From the NCBI GenBank assembly GCA_021299035.1, contig JAJTGD010000004.1, positions 1 to 64,000 on the forward strand: a stretch of DNA of 64,000 nucleotides. The letters run 5' to 3'. Both the position numbers and the translations under genes were made by a program. Below, piece after piece: positions 1 to 8,445 of the stretch (position 1 is the stretch's first letter; each line of letters begins with the position of its first letter). The notes under the pieces are model-generated. The model was not told the origin of the DNA, made no database searches, and saw only the letters and a list, made by a program, of their open reading frames with translations. The stretch is from Oxalobacteraceae bacterium. GTDB lineage: Bacteria > Pseudomonadota > Gammaproteobacteria > Burkholderiales > Burkholderiaceae_D.

Positions 1-3
1 TGC

Positions 4-1239
4 TTAGCCGACCAGCTTTTGGAAATAATTTGGCAACGCGAACAAGCCCTGATGCGTTGCAGGGTTGTAGTACTGCAGATCGCTGAGCCCGGCCGATGCG
101 ATGGTTGCGGCGATTTGATCGGTACTGATCGCGCGCGGGTCGAGCTGCTCGCTGCATACGGCCAAGGACCAGTAGGCGCCGTAAAGAGGAATATAAAGAC
201 CCATGGGCGCCACCACCTTGAAATTCTCGTGCAGGCCTCGGTACAACGAGGTGACGACATCAGGACGGAAAATCGGTGAACCGGTGTGCAGCACCATGGC
301 ACCACCCGGGGTCAGGATGTTTTTGACCGATGCAAAAAACTCAGCCGTATACAAAGCCGACGCAGGCGTGTCGGGATCGGTCAGATCAAGCAGCACCAAA
401 TCAAAACGCTGCTCAGTTTCGCGCACGAACGCAAGACCATCGCCGATGCGAATATCCACCCGCGGATCATCCAGCGCACCGTGATGAATACTGTCGAAAT
501 ACTCACGCGCGACCCGAATCACAACCTCATCGAGTTCGGCAATTACGACTCGCTCGACCGATGGGTACTTCAGTAGCTCTTCAGCTGCGCCGCCATCGCC
601 ACCGCCCAGAATCAGTACACGCTTGACCTTGCCATGGCTGGCCGCTGCGGGATGGACCAAAGCCTCGTGATAGAAGAACTCTTCTTTTTCCGAGGTCATG
701 TAATCGCCATCCAGCCGGAATAGTCGTCCGAACTGCGGTGAATCGTGTACCTCGATACGCTGATACGCTGATTGTTCTTGGTGTAGCGCTGGTCCGAGCC
801 GATAGCCGTAGCTGCTGTGGGCATTCAGCCACTCATGACCTATCGTCAACTCGCTATGCGCAGCGCCAACCTCGCCTCGCTGCAAGGCCTGGGGATTCGA
901 CTCGGTGGGATCAAACAGCGCCGACAGCGCATCGATCAGTTGCGATGCTTTTTTGCCGTTATCAGTAGAAAAATTACAGACATACACGTCGAGCGTCACT
1001 GCCGACAGCTCTGGCCAGGTGTGAATGGCTAGATGAGATTCAGCCAGCAGCACGGTGCCGGTGACACCACCGGGTTGCCCTTCGAAGTCAGGGAAGGCGA
1101 CAAAGGTGTCGCCGACGACGGTCAGGCCGCTCTCATTCACCGCCGCAACGCAAGCCTCGCGCAGCCCGGCTTTGTCCGTCATGAGTAGCAGATTCTTGCG
1201 GCAACCGGACAGGTCGGCGGTGAGATGGATCCCTTGCAT
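4..1239 (-). CDS. speD-speE: Fused S-adenosylmethionine decarboxylase / spermidine synthase
   Basis: One 411-residue chain joins two polyamine enzymes. Residues 1 to about 115 are a prokaryotic SpeD proenzyme. The motif ESHLAIHTWPE (67-77) holds the Glu67/Ser68 self-cleavage site that makes the pyruvoyl group, and Cys88 in YVCNF matches the catalytic Cys of the family. Residues from about 125 are SpeE: LGGGDGGAAEE (211-221) binds decarboxylated AdoMet and DLTDPD (285-290) carries the catalytic Asp region. The fusion would make decarboxylated AdoMet and use it at once to convert putrescine to spermidine in the cytoplasm. Separate speD and speE genes are the common state; fusions are known but rarer. 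No frame break is visible between the domains. The start ATG follows an A-run with only a distant GAGGAAAG. Confidence 0.93.
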   Translation of the reverse strand: MQGIHLTADLSGCRKNLLLMTDKAGLREACVAAVNESGLTVVGDTFVAFPDFEGQPGGVTGTVLLAESHLAIHTWPELSAVTLDVYVCNFSTDNGKKASQLIDALSALFDPTESNPQALQRGEVGAAHSELTIGHEWLNAHSSYGYRLGPALHQEQSAYQRIEVHDSPQFGRLFRLDGDYMTSEKEEFFYHEALVHPAAASHGKVKRVLILGGGDGGAAEELLKYPSVERVVIAELDEVVIRVAREYFDSIHHGALDDPRVDIRIGDGLAFVRETEQRFDLVLLDLTDPDTPASALYTAEFFASVKNILTPGGAMVLHTGSPIFRPDVVTSLYRGLHENFKVVAPMGLYIPLYGAYWSLAVCSEQLDPRAISTDQIAATIASAGLSDLQYYNPATHQGLFALPNYFQKLVG

Positions 1240-1500
1240 TTTTTTTCGAAAAGTCTTTCCTCGGCCCTATGAACCGAAATTTATTTTTAGACAACAGTCG
1301 AGCCCTCCATTGTGCCATTAATTGCTGCGATGACAAAATGCGTTCACCCCACCGCTCGCAATGAGCGAAGACTCATTCAGTTTGTATTCATCCTCAAACG
1401 CTGAAATGCGGGATTAAATGCGTCCCAAACCAAACTTATTTTGATAATCTACGTCGCAGTGAAATGACAAAAACAAACGAGCTTAAATGCAGGAGCCGCT

Positions 1501-2268
1501 ATGCGTGTTATTAAAAAATTAATGATTTGCGTAGTGATGACCCAAGGTCTTTTACTGGCCACTAGCGGATTTGCGCAGTCAGCAGCCGATCAGCAAGCAC
1601 AACAACCGATTCCGGCTTCGCGAAACTTCTTCGGTCTCGGCATCGGTGCCTTTCCCAAAACACCCGGCAGTACCGATCTGCGCGTGATGGCTCTGCCGGT
1701 ACTTCAATACACCTTTGGCGATGTTGGTTATGTCACCGGGCTCAAAGCAGGGCTGTGGGCCTACACCTCTGATAGCCGTTCACTGCGGATTGGCTTATAT
1801 GCTGAGCCGCGGTTCGGTTACGACAGCAGCGATAACCCGCTCACCGCTGGCATGCCCGATCGTCGTTTTGCGATTGATGCGGGCCCAAGTGTTCGCTGGA
1901 CCACGCCATTGGGTGTGCTGAACTTCGATTACGGCTTTGATGTGACGAATCGAAGTAATGGGCAAGTCGCACAGCTGCAATTTATCCGACCGCTGATCAG
2001 CGATACAGGATTCCGCCTGAATGGACTAGTTGGTGCGACCTGGCAAAACGCCGCGATGAATGATTACTATTGGAGCGTGGGTAACTATTCTGCTGGAGCC
2101 GGGTCCGGCTTATCGGTCGGCCTCAGCGGGCTGTATACATTCGGGCCGACGAGCGCGCTGTTTTACGGTGCGACTATCAATCGGCTGTCCAGTACCCAAG
2201 CTAACAGCCCACTGGCGGAGCGCAGCTTTGCCCCGCTGATTTATCTTGGCTACGGCTGGCGCATGTAA
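1501..2268 (+). CDS. mipA: MipA/OmpV family outer-membrane protein
   Basis: This 255-residue protein has a clear Sec signal peptide (basic MRVIKK, a hydrophobic core, and a cleavage region near GFAQSA). The mature part is rich in alternating aromatic and Gly residues with short beta strands, and it ends in GYGWRM, typical of a small outer-membrane barrel. Segments such as NFFGLGIGAFP near the mature N-terminus and the final LGYGWRM fit the MipA/OmpV family, whose founding member scaffolds the lytic transglycosylase MltA with a penicillin-binding protein. Many family members have no proven role. An AGGAG ribosome site lies 7 bases before the ATG. It is transcribed away from speD-speE across a 260-bp gap and appears monocistronic. 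Confidence 0.85.
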   Translation: MRVIKKLMICVVMTQGLLLATSGFAQSAADQQAQQPIPASRNFFGLGIGAFPKTPGSTDLRVMALPVLQYTFGDVGYVTGLKAGLWAYTSDSRSLRIGLYAEPRFGYDSSDNPLTAGMPDRRFAIDAGPSVRWTTPLGVLNFDYGFDVTNRSNGQVAQLQFIRPLISDTGFRLNGLVGATWQNAAMNDYYWSVGNYSAGAGSGLSVGLSGLYTFGPTSALFYGATINRLSSTQANSPLAERSFAPLIYLGYGWRM

Positions 2269-2335
2269 TCAATGTCGGCGCAGGGAATAGTCAACGCACC
2301 CCGGTAACATCGCCAACAGTACAGATGCCAGTGGA

Positions 2336-2605
2336 CTAACCGGTGGTCTCTTGCCCGGAACGTAACCAGTGCGGCGACACATTGCAAATCTGCGCCACCA
2401 CTTCCATATTGCCGTTTGCAGGCAAGCTCTCCCCAGACAGCCATTTGCTAACCGTCGAGATTGCCAGCGAAGACCCAGCTTGCATTGCGCAAAAAGCCCG
2501 CAGTAATTGTGTCGGACGGTTGGGATCAATACCTGCATTTTTCAGGCTACTGCGTAGCCGCTTGCTGAACTCTTCTCTTTCCTTGAATGTCAGATGGGCA
2601 GCCAT
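2336..2605 (-). CDS. Small XRE-like helix-turn-helix protein
   Basis: An 89-residue protein dominated by a Cro/C1-type DNA-binding fold. The stretch AISTVSKWLSGESLPANG (about 49-66) reads as the turn and recognition helix, and VSPHWLRSG near the end matches the tail of small XRE regulators. No signal peptide or membrane segment is present. It lies 63 bp downstream of the hydratase-like gene on the same strand and could be co-transcribed with it. No good ribosome-binding site is visible before the chosen ATG, so the start is uncertain. It may be a local regulator or a leftover phage-type repressor; its targets cannot be read from the sequence. Confidence 0.6.
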   Translation of the reverse strand: MAAHLTFKEREEFSKRLRSSLKNAGIDPNRPTQLLRAFCAMQAGSSLAISTVSKWLSGESLPANGNMEVVAQICNVSPHWLRSGQETTG

Positions 2606-2668
2606 GGCATCGCGAGCACTGAGTTTACGGTCAACGAAGGACTGATTGGTACATAGCGTAGTTACCGG

Positions 2669-3496
2669 CTAGACGATCGCTACACGCAGACTTGGCAGCT
2701 CAACGCCACTCACCACCACAACCCATTCCTGACCGTTAGCGATCTGCTTACTTGGCAGCCAACCACCCATAGCAAGGCATTGCCCCTTTGCGAACGGGCT
2801 CTCTTCCTTGGACTCAATATGGCGCTGGTGCAAGGCGTAAGCCTGTTGCAAGGACTTATCGACATTATCTCGACCGACACCAAAGCCAACGATATGCGAA
2901 CCCTGCTGATCGATCACATTCAACGTCATGGATGAGTGAGACACCAACTGGTCAAACACGGTGCGGCTCTTGTGCGACATCGTTCTCGCTTCACCGATCA
3001 ATAGTTTCGAGTGAAAACCATTTGCGCAAACTTTATCTTCGTCCGTCCAGGCCTCACCCTTAAATGGGTTTTGCAGAAACTCCAGGGCCAGCGCCACTGA
3101 ATCGAATCGCTGCAAAAAGGTCTCCAGGCTGTCGCCCTGTTCAGGTGTCGATCCGAGGCTGAATACCAACTTGGGTTCCACGTGGACTTGCTTGACACTG
3201 CGCAGCTTGATACAGGCAGCGTTGTCTTCGGCATGAGCCAAGGAATGTTCGTACAAATAACCTAGGGTGGGCAAGCCGCTCTGTAAGTTTGGTTCTTGCG
3301 GGCTGACGGGGATCATCTTGCGGCCCACCACCTGGCAGCCATCGGCCACGCTGAGGGTGTGCAGCGTCTCGAGCACGCGTTCTGCCTCTTCACTGTTCAG
3401 TCCAAGCTGGCGAGCCTGGGGCTCAAGCAAACCACGGCGCGCCTGAGCCGCCTGAATCAGGTGAGCATAAGAAAGAAGTCGGGAGGTGTGCAGCAT
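2669..3496 (-). CDS. Divergent 2-keto-4-pentenoate hydratase-like protein
   Basis: This 275-residue protein has the layout of the MhpD/fumarylacetoacetase-fold hydratases. An N-terminal helical part with GRKMIP (about 58-63) matches the VGRK motif of the family, and a core containing VEPKLVFSL (about 106-114) follows. In characterised hydratases the corresponding motif is VEPEIAF, with two Glu ligands for Mg or Mn; here the second is Lys. The later Glu in ALEFLQ is kept. It may therefore be altered or inactive as an enzyme and could bind a ligand instead. It is divergent from the MerR gene across a 209-bp gap and sits upstream of a small HTH gene. The family assignment rests on motif resemblance only. 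Confidence 0.5.
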   Translation of the reverse strand: MLHTSRLLSYAHLIQAAQARRGLLEPQARQLGLNSEEAERVLETLHTLSVADGCQVVGRKMIPVSPQEPNLQSGLPTLGYLYEHSLAHAEDNAACIKLRSVKQVHVEPKLVFSLGSTPEQGDSLETFLQRFDSVALALEFLQNPFKGEAWTDEDKVCANGFHSKLLIGEARTMSHKSRTVFDQLVSHSSMTLNVIDQQGSHIVGFGVGRDNVDKSLQQAYALHQRHIESKEESPFAKGQCLAMGGWLPSKQIANGQEWVVVVSGVELPSLRVAIV

Positions 3497-3705
3497 TTGC
3501 GGTACCCCTCAAAATGTGTAAGATCGGACTTCCTTGTACCGATTTTATATAGACACTTCTAATAGAATTTGCCTATTGTGCTCATTAACTCTATAGATGT
3601 GTAGATTTATCGAGTATTTATCTTGTATTTTAGGCGCTTGCTGCTTAGTATTGTGTAGCTTGCTATTTTGACCTGTTCAACATTTTTTGCGTCGCATTAT
3701 CAAAA
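3497..3705. promoter_or_regulatory. Divergent promoter region with repeated TGTGTA words
   Basis: This AT-rich 209-bp gap separates the hydratase-like gene (minus) from the MerR-type regulator (plus). The word TGTGTA occurs at 3515-3520, 3599-3604 and 3652-3657. An ATCGG/CCGAT inverted pair lies at 3523-3527 and 3539-3543. MerR-family regulators often act on divergent promoters of this kind. No -35/-10 pair is convincing enough to place. The binding role is inferred. Confidence 0.35.
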
Positions 3706-4647
3706 ATGAAAACAATGGATATGCCCGCCACCCCCAAGCTTCTTTCTATTGGCGCGATGTCGCGCGAAACCGGTATTCATGTCTCCACCATTCGTATGTG
3801 GGAGGTGCGCTACGGCGCGCTGCAACCCGTGCGTACCGAAGGCGGGGCGCGGCGATACACCACTACAGATTTGGAGCGGCTTCGGCTGATCAAGTTATTG
3901 GTCGACCGTGGTCACAAACCCAGTGCGCTGGCGAGCCAGAATCTTGAGCAACTCCACGCAGAGCTATTTGATACGAGTACTCATCACGGAAATTCAGCAT
4001 CGGGCGAAATGCGTATCGCCTCGATGGGCAGTACCACCTGGCGCTCTCTGCTATTTGCCGATCCAGCGATGCATGCTTGGACGCCTGCAGCACATTTCGA
4101 TACCTTGTCTGATGTGGAAAACCGACTCGAGTCCTTTGATCTCGGTATTGTGCTCACGCCCGCACTACAAATGAATCTCGCCAAATATCTGGCGGCTGCA
4201 TTCTCAGTCTATAAATCCAAGACCTTGATTGTGATTTACGAGTTCAGCAGCAGTAGTGTGATCCGTTTTTTAAGCGCGCTAGGTATCGAATGCATCAAAT
4301 ACCCCGCCGCACCAATGGATCTGGCACGGAGCTTGGCCAACATTGTCGAAGCACGTCAAGCGGATCATCATTCGCCGGCACAGCCACGCTTCGGGATAGA
4401 AGCCCTGGAGTCCATTGTCACGACCGATACGAACTTGCTGTGCGAGTGCCCCAAACATTTGGCCAGCTTGATCATCAGTCTGCACAGCTTCATTCAGTAC
4501 AGTAATCAGTGCGTGAATGATTCCCCTAAAGACGCACTGATCCACGAGAAGTTGCGCGACATTGCCAGCCTCGGCATTGTTCAGCTGGAGTCGGGGCTCG
4601 ACCTTGTATTAGAAGCCGAGAAGATTAATCGACAACAGGCTGCATGA
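3706..4647 (+). CDS. MerR family transcriptional regulator with a long C-terminal sensor region
   Basis: A 313-residue protein. Residues about 12-80 are a MerR winged helix-turn-helix (LSIGAMSRETGIHVSTIRMW, then GGARRYTTTDLERLRLIKLL). The remaining 230 residues have the size of the cobalamin-sensing C-terminal half of CarH/LitR-like regulators. The segment FLSALGIECIKYPAAPMDLA resembles the second half of a B12-type Rossmann domain. The DxHxxG motif that ligates cobalamin in that family was not found, so B12 or light sensing is not supported. It faces the hydratase-like gene and may regulate it together with itself. The start is the first ATG; none of the candidate ATGs has a strong ribosome site. 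Confidence 0.8.
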   Translation: MKTMDMPATPKLLSIGAMSRETGIHVSTIRMWEVRYGALQPVRTEGGARRYTTTDLERLRLIKLLVDRGHKPSALASQNLEQLHAELFDTSTHHGNSASGEMRIASMGSTTWRSLLFADPAMHAWTPAAHFDTLSDVENRLESFDLGIVLTPALQMNLAKYLAAAFSVYKSKTLIVIYEFSSSSVIRFLSALGIECIKYPAAPMDLARSLANIVEARQADHHSPAQPRFGIEALESIVTTDTNLLCECPKHLASLIISLHSFIQYSNQCVNDSPKDALIHEKLRDIASLGIVQLESGLDLVLEAEKINRQQAA

Positions 4648-4650
4648 AAC

Positions 4651-4670
4651 CCGCCCCCCTGGATGGGCGG
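4651..4670 (+). terminator. Possible hairpin after the MerR gene
   Basis: CCGCCC (4651-4656) and GGGCGG (4665-4670) form a 6-bp GC stem with an 8-nt loop, 3 bases after the MerR stop codon. No T-run follows, so this is only a weak candidate for a factor-independent terminator. Confidence 0.3.
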
Positions 4671-4788
4671 TCTGTTGAGGGTCAACAATACACAAGCTTA
4701 GATGTCCGCTTCGCTGGGGCTAATCTGTAGCGACCGGTAGAGTCGCGTATAGCATCATCCGGCCAGCAACTTGCAAGACCAAAGGCGG

Positions 4789-5835
4789 TCACTCTGCCCC
4801 CGCCGCCTCTTGCTCCCGTCGATACCGCAGCGACGAAACAACCGATGCCACGATAAAGGCAATACCGATCAGACCCGTGATGATTTCCGGGACATGGAAT
4901 TTCATGGTGATGAACATGATCAACGCCAAGATACCGATCGCGTAATGCGCGCCATGTTCCAGATAGACGTATTCATCAAGCGTACCCTGCCTGACCAGAA
5001 ATACCGTGATCGATCGGACAAATACTGCACCGATGGCAAGACCGAGCATGATGATCACCACATCGTTGGTAATCGCGAACGCGCCAATCACGCCGTCAAA
5101 CGAGAACGAAGCATCAAGTACTTCGAGGTAGAGGAATCCACCAATGCTGCCGGTTTTGACTGCCTTGGCAACATCACCCTCACCCGACTCTTCTTTCTCG
5201 AGCATATTGCCCAGAATATCTACACCGACGTAAACGATGATGCCCCACACGCCGGCGGTCAGCACGGCAAGATGATTGTTCGGCTCAGCGAGCGTCAGAC
5301 TTGCCAGCACAACAGCGAGTGCTATAAAGATAGGTACCGCCTGGATCTTACCGTAGCTCGCTATCTTTTCTTCGAAGTGACCAGCCCAATGTAATTCTTT
5401 CTCTTCGTCGAACAAGAAGTTCAGGAAAACCAGCAGCAGAAAGACACCACCAAAAGCGGCGACTTCATCGTGGTGCTTGGTCAGATAGTAAGAAAACTGA
5501 CGCGGATCGTGCAGCGCCAGATTCCATACTTCAGCGGCGCCAAGGTCAGCGGTTTGCGCGACGATGACCAGCGGGAACAGCAAGCGCATACCAAACACGG
5601 CCACTAGAATACCGAGCGTCAGAAAAAGCTTTTGCCAGAATTCATCCCAGTGCTTCAGTACCGAGGCATTGACCACCGCATTATCAAAAGAGAGCGATAC
5701 CTCCAAGACACCCAAGATCAGGGCGATACCGAAACCGGTCAGCGCGGCCTGTGTGCCGCCGTGCTCATACCCCCACCAAGTCGCCAGACCAAGACAGACC
5801 AACGCAAAAAGAATTGAACCACTAAAGTGCCGCAA
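4789..5835 (-). CDS. DUF475 / TerC-family integral membrane protein
   Basis: A 348-residue polytopic membrane protein with about 8-9 hydrophobic segments. Two internally related motifs, LEVSLSFDNAVVNA (about 44-57) and LEVLDASFSFDGVIGAF (about 218-234), carry the acidic residues typical of TerC-like proteins, and the long form matches DUF475. Some TerC/Alx relatives export manganese or are linked to tellurite resistance; whether that holds here is unknown. A GGAGG ribosome site 8 bases before the ATG supports the start. The gene stands alone between the MerR gene and the acyl-CoA ligase. The gap upstream was searched by eye for the yybP-ykoY Mn riboswitch common before such genes, and none was recognised. 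Confidence 0.82.
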   Translation of the reverse strand: MRHFSGSILFALVCLGLATWWGYEHGGTQAALTGFGIALILGVLEVSLSFDNAVVNASVLKHWDEFWQKLFLTLGILVAVFGMRLLFPLVIVAQTADLGAAEVWNLALHDPRQFSYYLTKHHDEVAAFGGVFLLLVFLNFLFDEEKELHWAGHFEEKIASYGKIQAVPIFIALAVVLASLTLAEPNNHLAVLTAGVWGIIVYVGVDILGNMLEKEESGEGDVAKAVKTGSIGGFLYLEVLDASFSFDGVIGAFAITNDVVIIMLGLAIGAVFVRSITVFLVRQGTLDEYVYLEHGAHYAIGILALIMFITMKFHVPEIITGLIGIAFIVASVVSSLRYRREQEAAGAE

Positions 5836-6148
5836 AGCAGACCTCCGACGTCATGTTTTTTGTAGGGTGATTCTTCATAAGACGCTCTATCGGGATACTT
5901 GTTTTTGTAGAGAGTCTGAGCTCTGTACCAATGAATCAAGCTATGCGGCTTGGCTTTATCTTTGATTGACCGACAGGCCCGGGATTCAGCGGGTCAGAAC
6001 GCTGGCTTTATATCACAAGGTGCCACCACTGCGCTGATCTGTCACACCCTCTAGCCACGCGGTTCTGGGAGCTTTGGCGCATTGGAAACTTGTCGAAACT
6101 CACGCGCATGCATGTCATCAAGCTGCTTGCGGCTGGCAGCTCGCAGAA
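5836..6148. other. Non-coding gap upstream of the DUF475 gene
   Basis: This 313-bp gap lies between the end of the acyl-CoA ligase gene and the start of the DUF475 gene, both on minus. It should hold the DUF475 promoter and the end of the ABC/ligase operon. No tRNA, strong terminator, riboswitch or credible small gene was recognised. Confidence 0.5.
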
Positions 6149-7756
6149 TTAAGCCCGCAGCGAGCGCTTTAGCAGCTTGCCGTTGGCGTTTCTCGGCAAA
6201 GGCATATCGCTGAAAAAAATTTCCTCAGGTACTTTGTAATCAGCCAAATGAGCTGCGCAGTGTGTGCGCACCGCATCGGCGTCGCGCTTGGAATTCGGCG
6301 CGTACAAGTAAGCATGCACGCGCTCACCCAGTACCGGGCAAGGATGCCCTACCACCGCCGCTTCAACCACCCCGGGCAAGGCCATCAGCGTATTCTCGAC
6401 CTCAACTGAATAAATTTTGAAGCCGCCTCGATTGATCATGTCCTTGATGCGATCAAAGACGCGCACAAGCCCCTGCGCATCAAGTGAGCCGACATCGCCT
6501 GAACGCCAGCAACCGTCGGCAAACCCTTTCGTGGTCGCTTCCGGGTTATCCCAGTAGCCGGGCACGACCATAGGGCCACCAATCCATAGCTCACCAGATT
6601 GACCGATGGCGACTGGCTCGCCGTTTTCATTCATGACGCGGATATCTGCGCAAGGTACTGCAATACCGACACTATCATGATGAATCGCCGACAAGCCCAG
6701 CGGCATGATGGTGCTCGGCGAACTAGTCTCGGTCGAGCCATAGCAATTCACCAGAGTTAAACCGGGCAATGCCTTGCCGAGTGCTTGTACAGTCGGTACC
6801 GGCATCGGCGAACCACCATAACCACCCACACGCCAAGCACTCAGATCGGCCGTGAAAAAATTAGGCTGCAATAAGCACAGCTGATACATGGCGGGCACCA
6901 TCACGCCATAGCTAATTCTTTCCTGCGCAAGCAAGTCTACAAACGCTGCTGCCTTGAACTCCGGCACGATCACTAACGCGCCACCGACATGCACCATCAA
7001 GGCGATTAAAGCGACCAAACCCGTGACATGGCTGGCGGGTACCGCCAAGGCCGCGCGATCTTCATGACTTAACTTGAGCGTTACTGCGAAATGAATCACC
7101 GAGTGCGCGATATTGAAATGCGTGAGCATCGCACCCTTGGGATGACCGGTGGTACCTGAGGTGTAAAGAATGCAGGCGCAATCTTCTTCATTGACTCTGG
7201 CAGCCACAATAGCGGTGTCCGACAGTGCGTCCAAGCTAATGTGATCAGTCGCGCCATGAGTACCCGCGATATCAACATCAGAAATACAAATACGCAGCCG
7301 CAGCTTAGGCACAGCGTCTCTATCTGGTAAGCGCGGTAGCAAGGCCTCATCGAAAACAATCGCAGCCGCACCGCACTGCTGCAAAATATAGGCAAGGCCC
7401 GGGCTTTGTTCGCGTGTACTGACCGGCACAGCAATCGCGCCGATTTTTTGTAGTGCGAACAGTACCGAAACAAATTCCAAGCGATTGCCGATGAACATCA
7501 CCACGCGCTCGCCAGCGTACAATCCGTGCTCGGCAAATCCTGCAGCGATTCGATCAACCTCGGCATTTAACTGGCGGTAGCTCCAACGCCGATCACCGCA
7601 GGCCAGCGCCTCGCGGTCAGGATAGCGAGCGACGGCGTGCTCCAGCATGGCGTACAGCGAAGGCGGGCGATCCACAAAACAACGCAGCACACGATCACCG
7701 AAGTGTGTTTCGGTACGCATTGCGGGTAAGGTAATGTGCTGCTGCCAGTCAATCAT
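6149..7756 (-). CDS. AMP-forming acyl-CoA ligase
   Basis: A 535-residue adenylating enzyme of the ANL superfamily. The P-loop ILYTSGTTGHPKGAML lies near residue 195, the A5 motif NCYGSTETSSP near 340, WRSGDVGSLD with the ribose-binding Asp near 420, and the C-terminal catalytic Lys in NANGKLLKRSL near 528. It should convert a carboxylic acid, ATP and CoA to an acyl-CoA. It is the last gene of the operon that starts with the periplasmic binding protein, 41 bp after the second ABC ATPase. This suggests that it activates whatever the importer brings in. The substrate (aromatic, alicyclic or fatty acid) cannot be told from sequence reading alone. Confidence 0.88.
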   Translation of the reverse strand: MIDWQQHITLPAMRTETHFGDRVLRCFVDRPPSLYAMLEHAVARYPDREALACGDRRWSYRQLNAEVDRIAAGFAEHGLYAGERVVMFIGNRLEFVSVLFALQKIGAIAVPVSTREQSPGLAYILQQCGAAAIVFDEALLPRLPDRDAVPKLRLRICISDVDIAGTHGATDHISLDALSDTAIVAARVNEEDCACILYTSGTTGHPKGAMLTHFNIAHSVIHFAVTLKLSHEDRAALAVPASHVTGLVALIALMVHVGGALVIVPEFKAAAFVDLLAQERISYGVMVPAMYQLCLLQPNFFTADLSAWRVGGYGGSPMPVPTVQALGKALPGLTLVNCYGSTETSSPSTIMPLGLSAIHHDSVGIAVPCADIRVMNENGEPVAIGQSGELWIGGPMVVPGYWDNPEATTKGFADGCWRSGDVGSLDAQGLVRVFDRIKDMINRGGFKIYSVEVENTLMALPGVVEAAVVGHPCPVLGERVHAYLYAPNSKRDADAVRTHCAAHLADYKVPEEIFFSDMPLPRNANGKLLKRSLRA

Positions 7757-7797
7757 GCGATATCGGGGGATAGGCGCTACTGCGGTATCAACGAGAA

Positions 7798-8445
7798 TCA
7801 GGTGGCAGCCAGCTGCACACCACGCTCAATCCTGATCTCGGCATCCAGCAAGCTGCGCGAGTGGTTGAGATCGGATTGGGCAATCAGCACCGACAACTCG
7901 CTACCGCGTAATGAGGCAATCACTTCCGACAAACGCGCCGACAAGGCGGGCGCCACCCCTTCAAACGGCTCATCCAACAAGAGAAGCCGTGTGCCTACGG
8001 TCAGCGCACGCGCGAGCGCAACCAACTTCTGCTGCCCACCGGATAGCAAGAGTGCGCGTCGATCTCGCATCTCATATAACTCCGGTAGTACCTTATAGAC
8101 AAAAGCCAGGCGAGACGTCGTGTCGATCACACCGGTAGCCCACAGTGGCACCAGAATATTTTCTTCAACGCTCAGTTCGGGCACCAATCCCCTATCTTCA
8201 GGCATATAGCCAATGCCAGCGCCTGCGCGCTTATGCGGTGGTAAGCGCGACAAGTCGTGGCCGTCAAAGTGAATAGTGCCGCTGCCAATCGGCAGATGGC
8301 CCATGATCGCGCGAAGCGTGGTCGTCTTACCAGCACCGTTGCGACCGATCAGTCCTATCATCTGCCCCTTCTCAAGCGACAGCGACAAGCCACGCAGTAC
8401 TTGCGCTGACTGAATCGAGACATGCAGACGATAAATTTCAAGCAT
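7798..8445 (-). CDS. ABC transporter ATPase, LivF type
   Basis: A 215-residue nucleotide-binding subunit with Walker A GRNGAGKTT (about 34-42), the ABC signature LLSGGQQKLVALARAL and Walker B RLLLLDEPFEGVAP. Length and motifs fit the LivF branch of hydrophobic amino acid/amide importers. It is slightly shorter at the C-terminus than typical LivF (about 235 residues). Its start overlaps the end of the LivG-type gene by 8 bp, consistent with translational coupling. It would energise the importer on the cytoplasmic side together with the LivG-type subunit. Confidence 0.88.
   Translation of the reverse strand: MLEIYRLHVSIQSAQVLRGLSLSLEKGQMIGLIGRNGAGKTTTLRAIMGHLPIGSGTIHFDGHDLSRLPPHKRAGAGIGYMPEDRGLVPELSVEENILVPLWATGVIDTTSRLAFVYKVLPELYEMRDRRALLLSGGQQKLVALARALTVGTRLLLLDEPFEGVAPALSARLSEVIASLRGSELSVLIAQSDLNHSRSLLDAEIRIERGVQLAAT

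Noticed and set aside
2336-2605. Prophage remnant suggested by the small XRE-like protein
   Set aside because: No other phage gene, integrase or attachment repeat is nearby.
2620-2705. Third copy of the 65-nt element near the hydratase-like gene end
   Set aside because: GGCTAGACG and CAACGCC are present, but the stem arms and the TGTACTGTCT loop are missing.
4771-5394. 207-codon frame opposite the DUF475 gene
   Set aside because: It is an antisense shadow; the product is highly charged without a fold signature, while the minus strand encodes a clear membrane family.
5836-6148. yybP-ykoY manganese riboswitch before the DUF475 gene
   Set aside because: Such switches are common before TerC-like genes, but the conserved bulge and stem sequences were not found on the minus strand.
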